Shown here: positions 63,243-64,000 of the stretch, one piece after another
Numbering within the stretch: position 1 is the stretch's first letter
How the letters are laid out: every line of letters starts with the position of its first letter
Assembly: GCF_023954305.1 (NCBI RefSeq)
Contig: NZ_JAMLIG010000004.1
Span: 240,902 to 304,901 of the forward strand
Direction of reading: 5' to 3'
Source of the DNA: Mesorhizobium sp.
GTDB lineage: Bacteria; Pseudomonadota; Alphaproteobacteria; Rhizobiales; Rhizobiaceae
DNA length: 64,000 nt
Made by a program: the position numbers and the translations under genes
Notes under the pieces: generated by a model
What the model was told of the DNA's origin: nothing
The model's database searches: none
The model's input: only the letters and a program-made list of their open reading frames with translations

Positions 63243-63926
63243 ATGGACAGGCCAACCATCGTATTCGACCTCGACGGCACGCTGGTCGACACCGCGCCCG
63301 ACCTGCTCGACAGCCTGAACCACACGCTGGACGCCGGCGGCGCTCCGCCGACCGACGTCGCCGGCTTCCGCCAGTTCGTCGGCCATGGCGCCCGCGTCCT
63401 GATCGAGCGCGCCTACCAGGCGCAAAGGCGGGCCCTTCCCGTAGACGAGCATGACCGCCTCTTCGCGCTGTTCCTGGAGCACTATGGCGCCAACATCCCG
63501 GGCCAGTCGAAGCCTTTTCCGGGGGTCGTCGAAGCGCTGGACCGCTTCAGCGCCGCCGGCTTCCTGCTTGCGGTCTGCACCAACAAGACGGAGGAATTCT
63601 CCAGGCGCCTGCTCGTCGGGCTCGGGATCAGCGGTTATTTCGAGGCCATCTGCGGACAAGACACCTTCGCCTTCCGCAAGCCGGATCCGCGCCACCTGAC
63701 CGAGACCATCCGCATCGCCGGCGGAACGCCGGACACCTCCGTCATGGTCGGCGATTCCCGCACCGACATCGATACCGCCAAGGCGGCGGGAGTTCCCGTC
63801 GTCGCCGTGGATTTCGGCTACACCGATCGCCATGTGCGCGAATTGGAGCCGAGCGTGGTGATTTCCCACTTCGACGAGCTGACCATCGCATTGGCCGACC
63901 GCCTGATCGCATCGGCGAAGGGATGA
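63243..63926 (+). CDS. gph: Phosphoglycolate phosphatase (HAD family)
   Basis: HAD hydrolase of 227 residues that removes phosphate from 2-phosphoglycolate, a by-product of DNA repair. DLDGTLVDTAPDLLDSLN (motif I, Asp9 and Asp11 region), CTNKTE (motif II), KPDPRHL (motif III Lys) and MVGDSRTDIDTAKAAGV (motif IV) are intact. AGGACCGGAC precedes the ATG. The Gph assignment is by family pattern; related sugar phosphatases have the same motifs. Confidence 0.9.
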   Translation: MDRPTIVFDLDGTLVDTAPDLLDSLNHTLDAGGAPPTDVAGFRQFVGHGARVLIERAYQAQRRALPVDEHDRLFALFLEHYGANIPGQSKPFPGVVEALDRFSAAGFLLAVCTNKTEEFSRRLLVGLGISGYFEAICGQDTFAFRKPDPRHLTETIRIAGGTPDTSVMVGDSRTDIDTAKAAGVPVVAVDFGYTDRHVRELEPSVVISHFDELTIALADRLIASAKG

Positions 63927-63973
63927 CGATTCCGGCAGCTGCGAGATTTCAGATCGGGGAGACTGGACGGGGA

Positions 63974-64000
63974 TGGTGGGCGATGTAGGGATTGAACCTA
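63974..64000 (-). tRNA. tRNA 3' part, probably tRNA-Val (truncated by the right edge)
   Basis: The reverse complement reads TAGGTTCAATCCCTACATCGCCCACCA: the T-arm 3' strand with TTCAATC loop, the 3' acceptor strand ATCGCCC, discriminator A and an encoded CCA. The 5' acceptor strand would be GGGCGAT, as in alphaproteobacterial tRNA-Val. The anticodon is outside the window, so isotype is inferred. Confidence 0.65.

Noticed and set aside
61795..63255. A 486-codon open frame on the minus strand over rpiA and the start of gph
   Set aside because: Only its last 193 codons encode the DUF2059 protein with signal peptide and ribosome site; the rest is an Arg/Gly-rich alternative frame of rpiA and antisense to gph.

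Overview
The window is one contiguous stretch of a GC-rich alphaproteobacterial chromosome, most likely from Hyphomicrobiales (rhizobial group, probably Phyllobacteriaceae or a close relative). The reasons are the gene content and order: a cpa/tad pilus locus beside parE, an LL-diaminopimelate-type aminotransferase-hom-glpX-recJ series, a malic enzyme fused to a phosphotransacetylase-like domain, a class II DAHP synthase, DUF2336 and DUF2865 proteins, an MlaE with an N-terminal STAS domain, and a GAAC-N7-GAAC LexA-type box. No insertion sequence, prophage, CRISPR array or integron is visible, so this reads as core chromosome with small accessory additions.

Layout. 1-6026 (minus): Tad/Flp pilus assembly operon cpaB-cpaC-small lipoprotein-cpaE-tadA-tadB, cut by the left edge. 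6264-9142 (plus): parE, then a membrane-anchored alpha/beta hydrolase. 9143-11578 (minus): nitroreductase, flavin reductase and a DUF2336 protein. 11680-12717: a secreted protein of three tandem beta-type repeats. 12804-15256 (minus): yidD and thrS. 15375-17549: a luciferase-like monooxygenase, then an Fe-S scaffold gene followed by a MntA/HepT-type toxin-antitoxin pair. 17789-19990 (plus): folE, hisI and a patatin-like gene. 20007-25970 (minus): small lipoprotein, aminotransferase, hom, glpX and recJ. 26088-29237 (plus): phaC and an M15-type lipoprotein. 29262-33577 (minus): a five-gene Mla-type lipid-transport operon ending in a ParB-like gene. 33644-42246: L-Ala-D/L-Glu epimerase, MFS carrier, PlcP-like phosphoesterase, SDR, fumarylacetoacetate-hydrolase-type enzyme, malic enzyme, DUF2865. 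42164-46568 (minus): gltX, MFS, nadE. 46640-48577: a divergent Bcr/CflA-type efflux and TetR pair. 48642-57526: tag, DUF1003, dgkA, extradiol-type dioxygenase, glutamine-synthetase-like gene, lipid kinase, class II DAHP synthase, SbmA/YddA-type ABC transporter. 57611-63926: hydrolase, SDR/AraC pair, gor, DUF2059, rpiA, gph. The right edge cuts a tRNA, probably tRNA-Val, on the minus strand.

Themes. Several genes concern the envelope and its lipids: the Mla system, the PlcP-like enzyme, dgkA, the YegS-type kinase, the patatin, yidD, the peptide ABC transporter and the Tad secretin. Others are core metabolism: threonine/homoserine, tetrahydrofolate precursor, histidine, aromatic amino acids, NAD, PHB, malate, pentose phosphates. 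The regulatory DNA is informative. There is an SOS-type box ahead of parE, two perfect 16-18 bp palindromes between the efflux gene and tetR, a Pho-box-like element ahead of the PlcP-like gene, and a 19-bp-spacer promoter with a palindrome ahead of an orphan hydrolase.

No stretch longer than 300 bases lacks a gene. The three longest gaps are 264 bp between the DAHP synthase and the ABC transporter (only promoter-like sequence and a weak GTCCT/AGGAC hairpin seen), 239 bp between the Fe-S scaffold gene and folE (a perfect hairpin just ahead of folE), and 237 bp between cpaB and parE (the LexA-type box). I found no convincing wholly new system. The most interesting loci are the toxin-antitoxin pair whose toxin seems to have lost its start codon, the PlcP-like gene with its Pho box, the SOS-boxed parE, the triple-repeat secreted protein, and the ParB-like gene at the end of the Mla operon.
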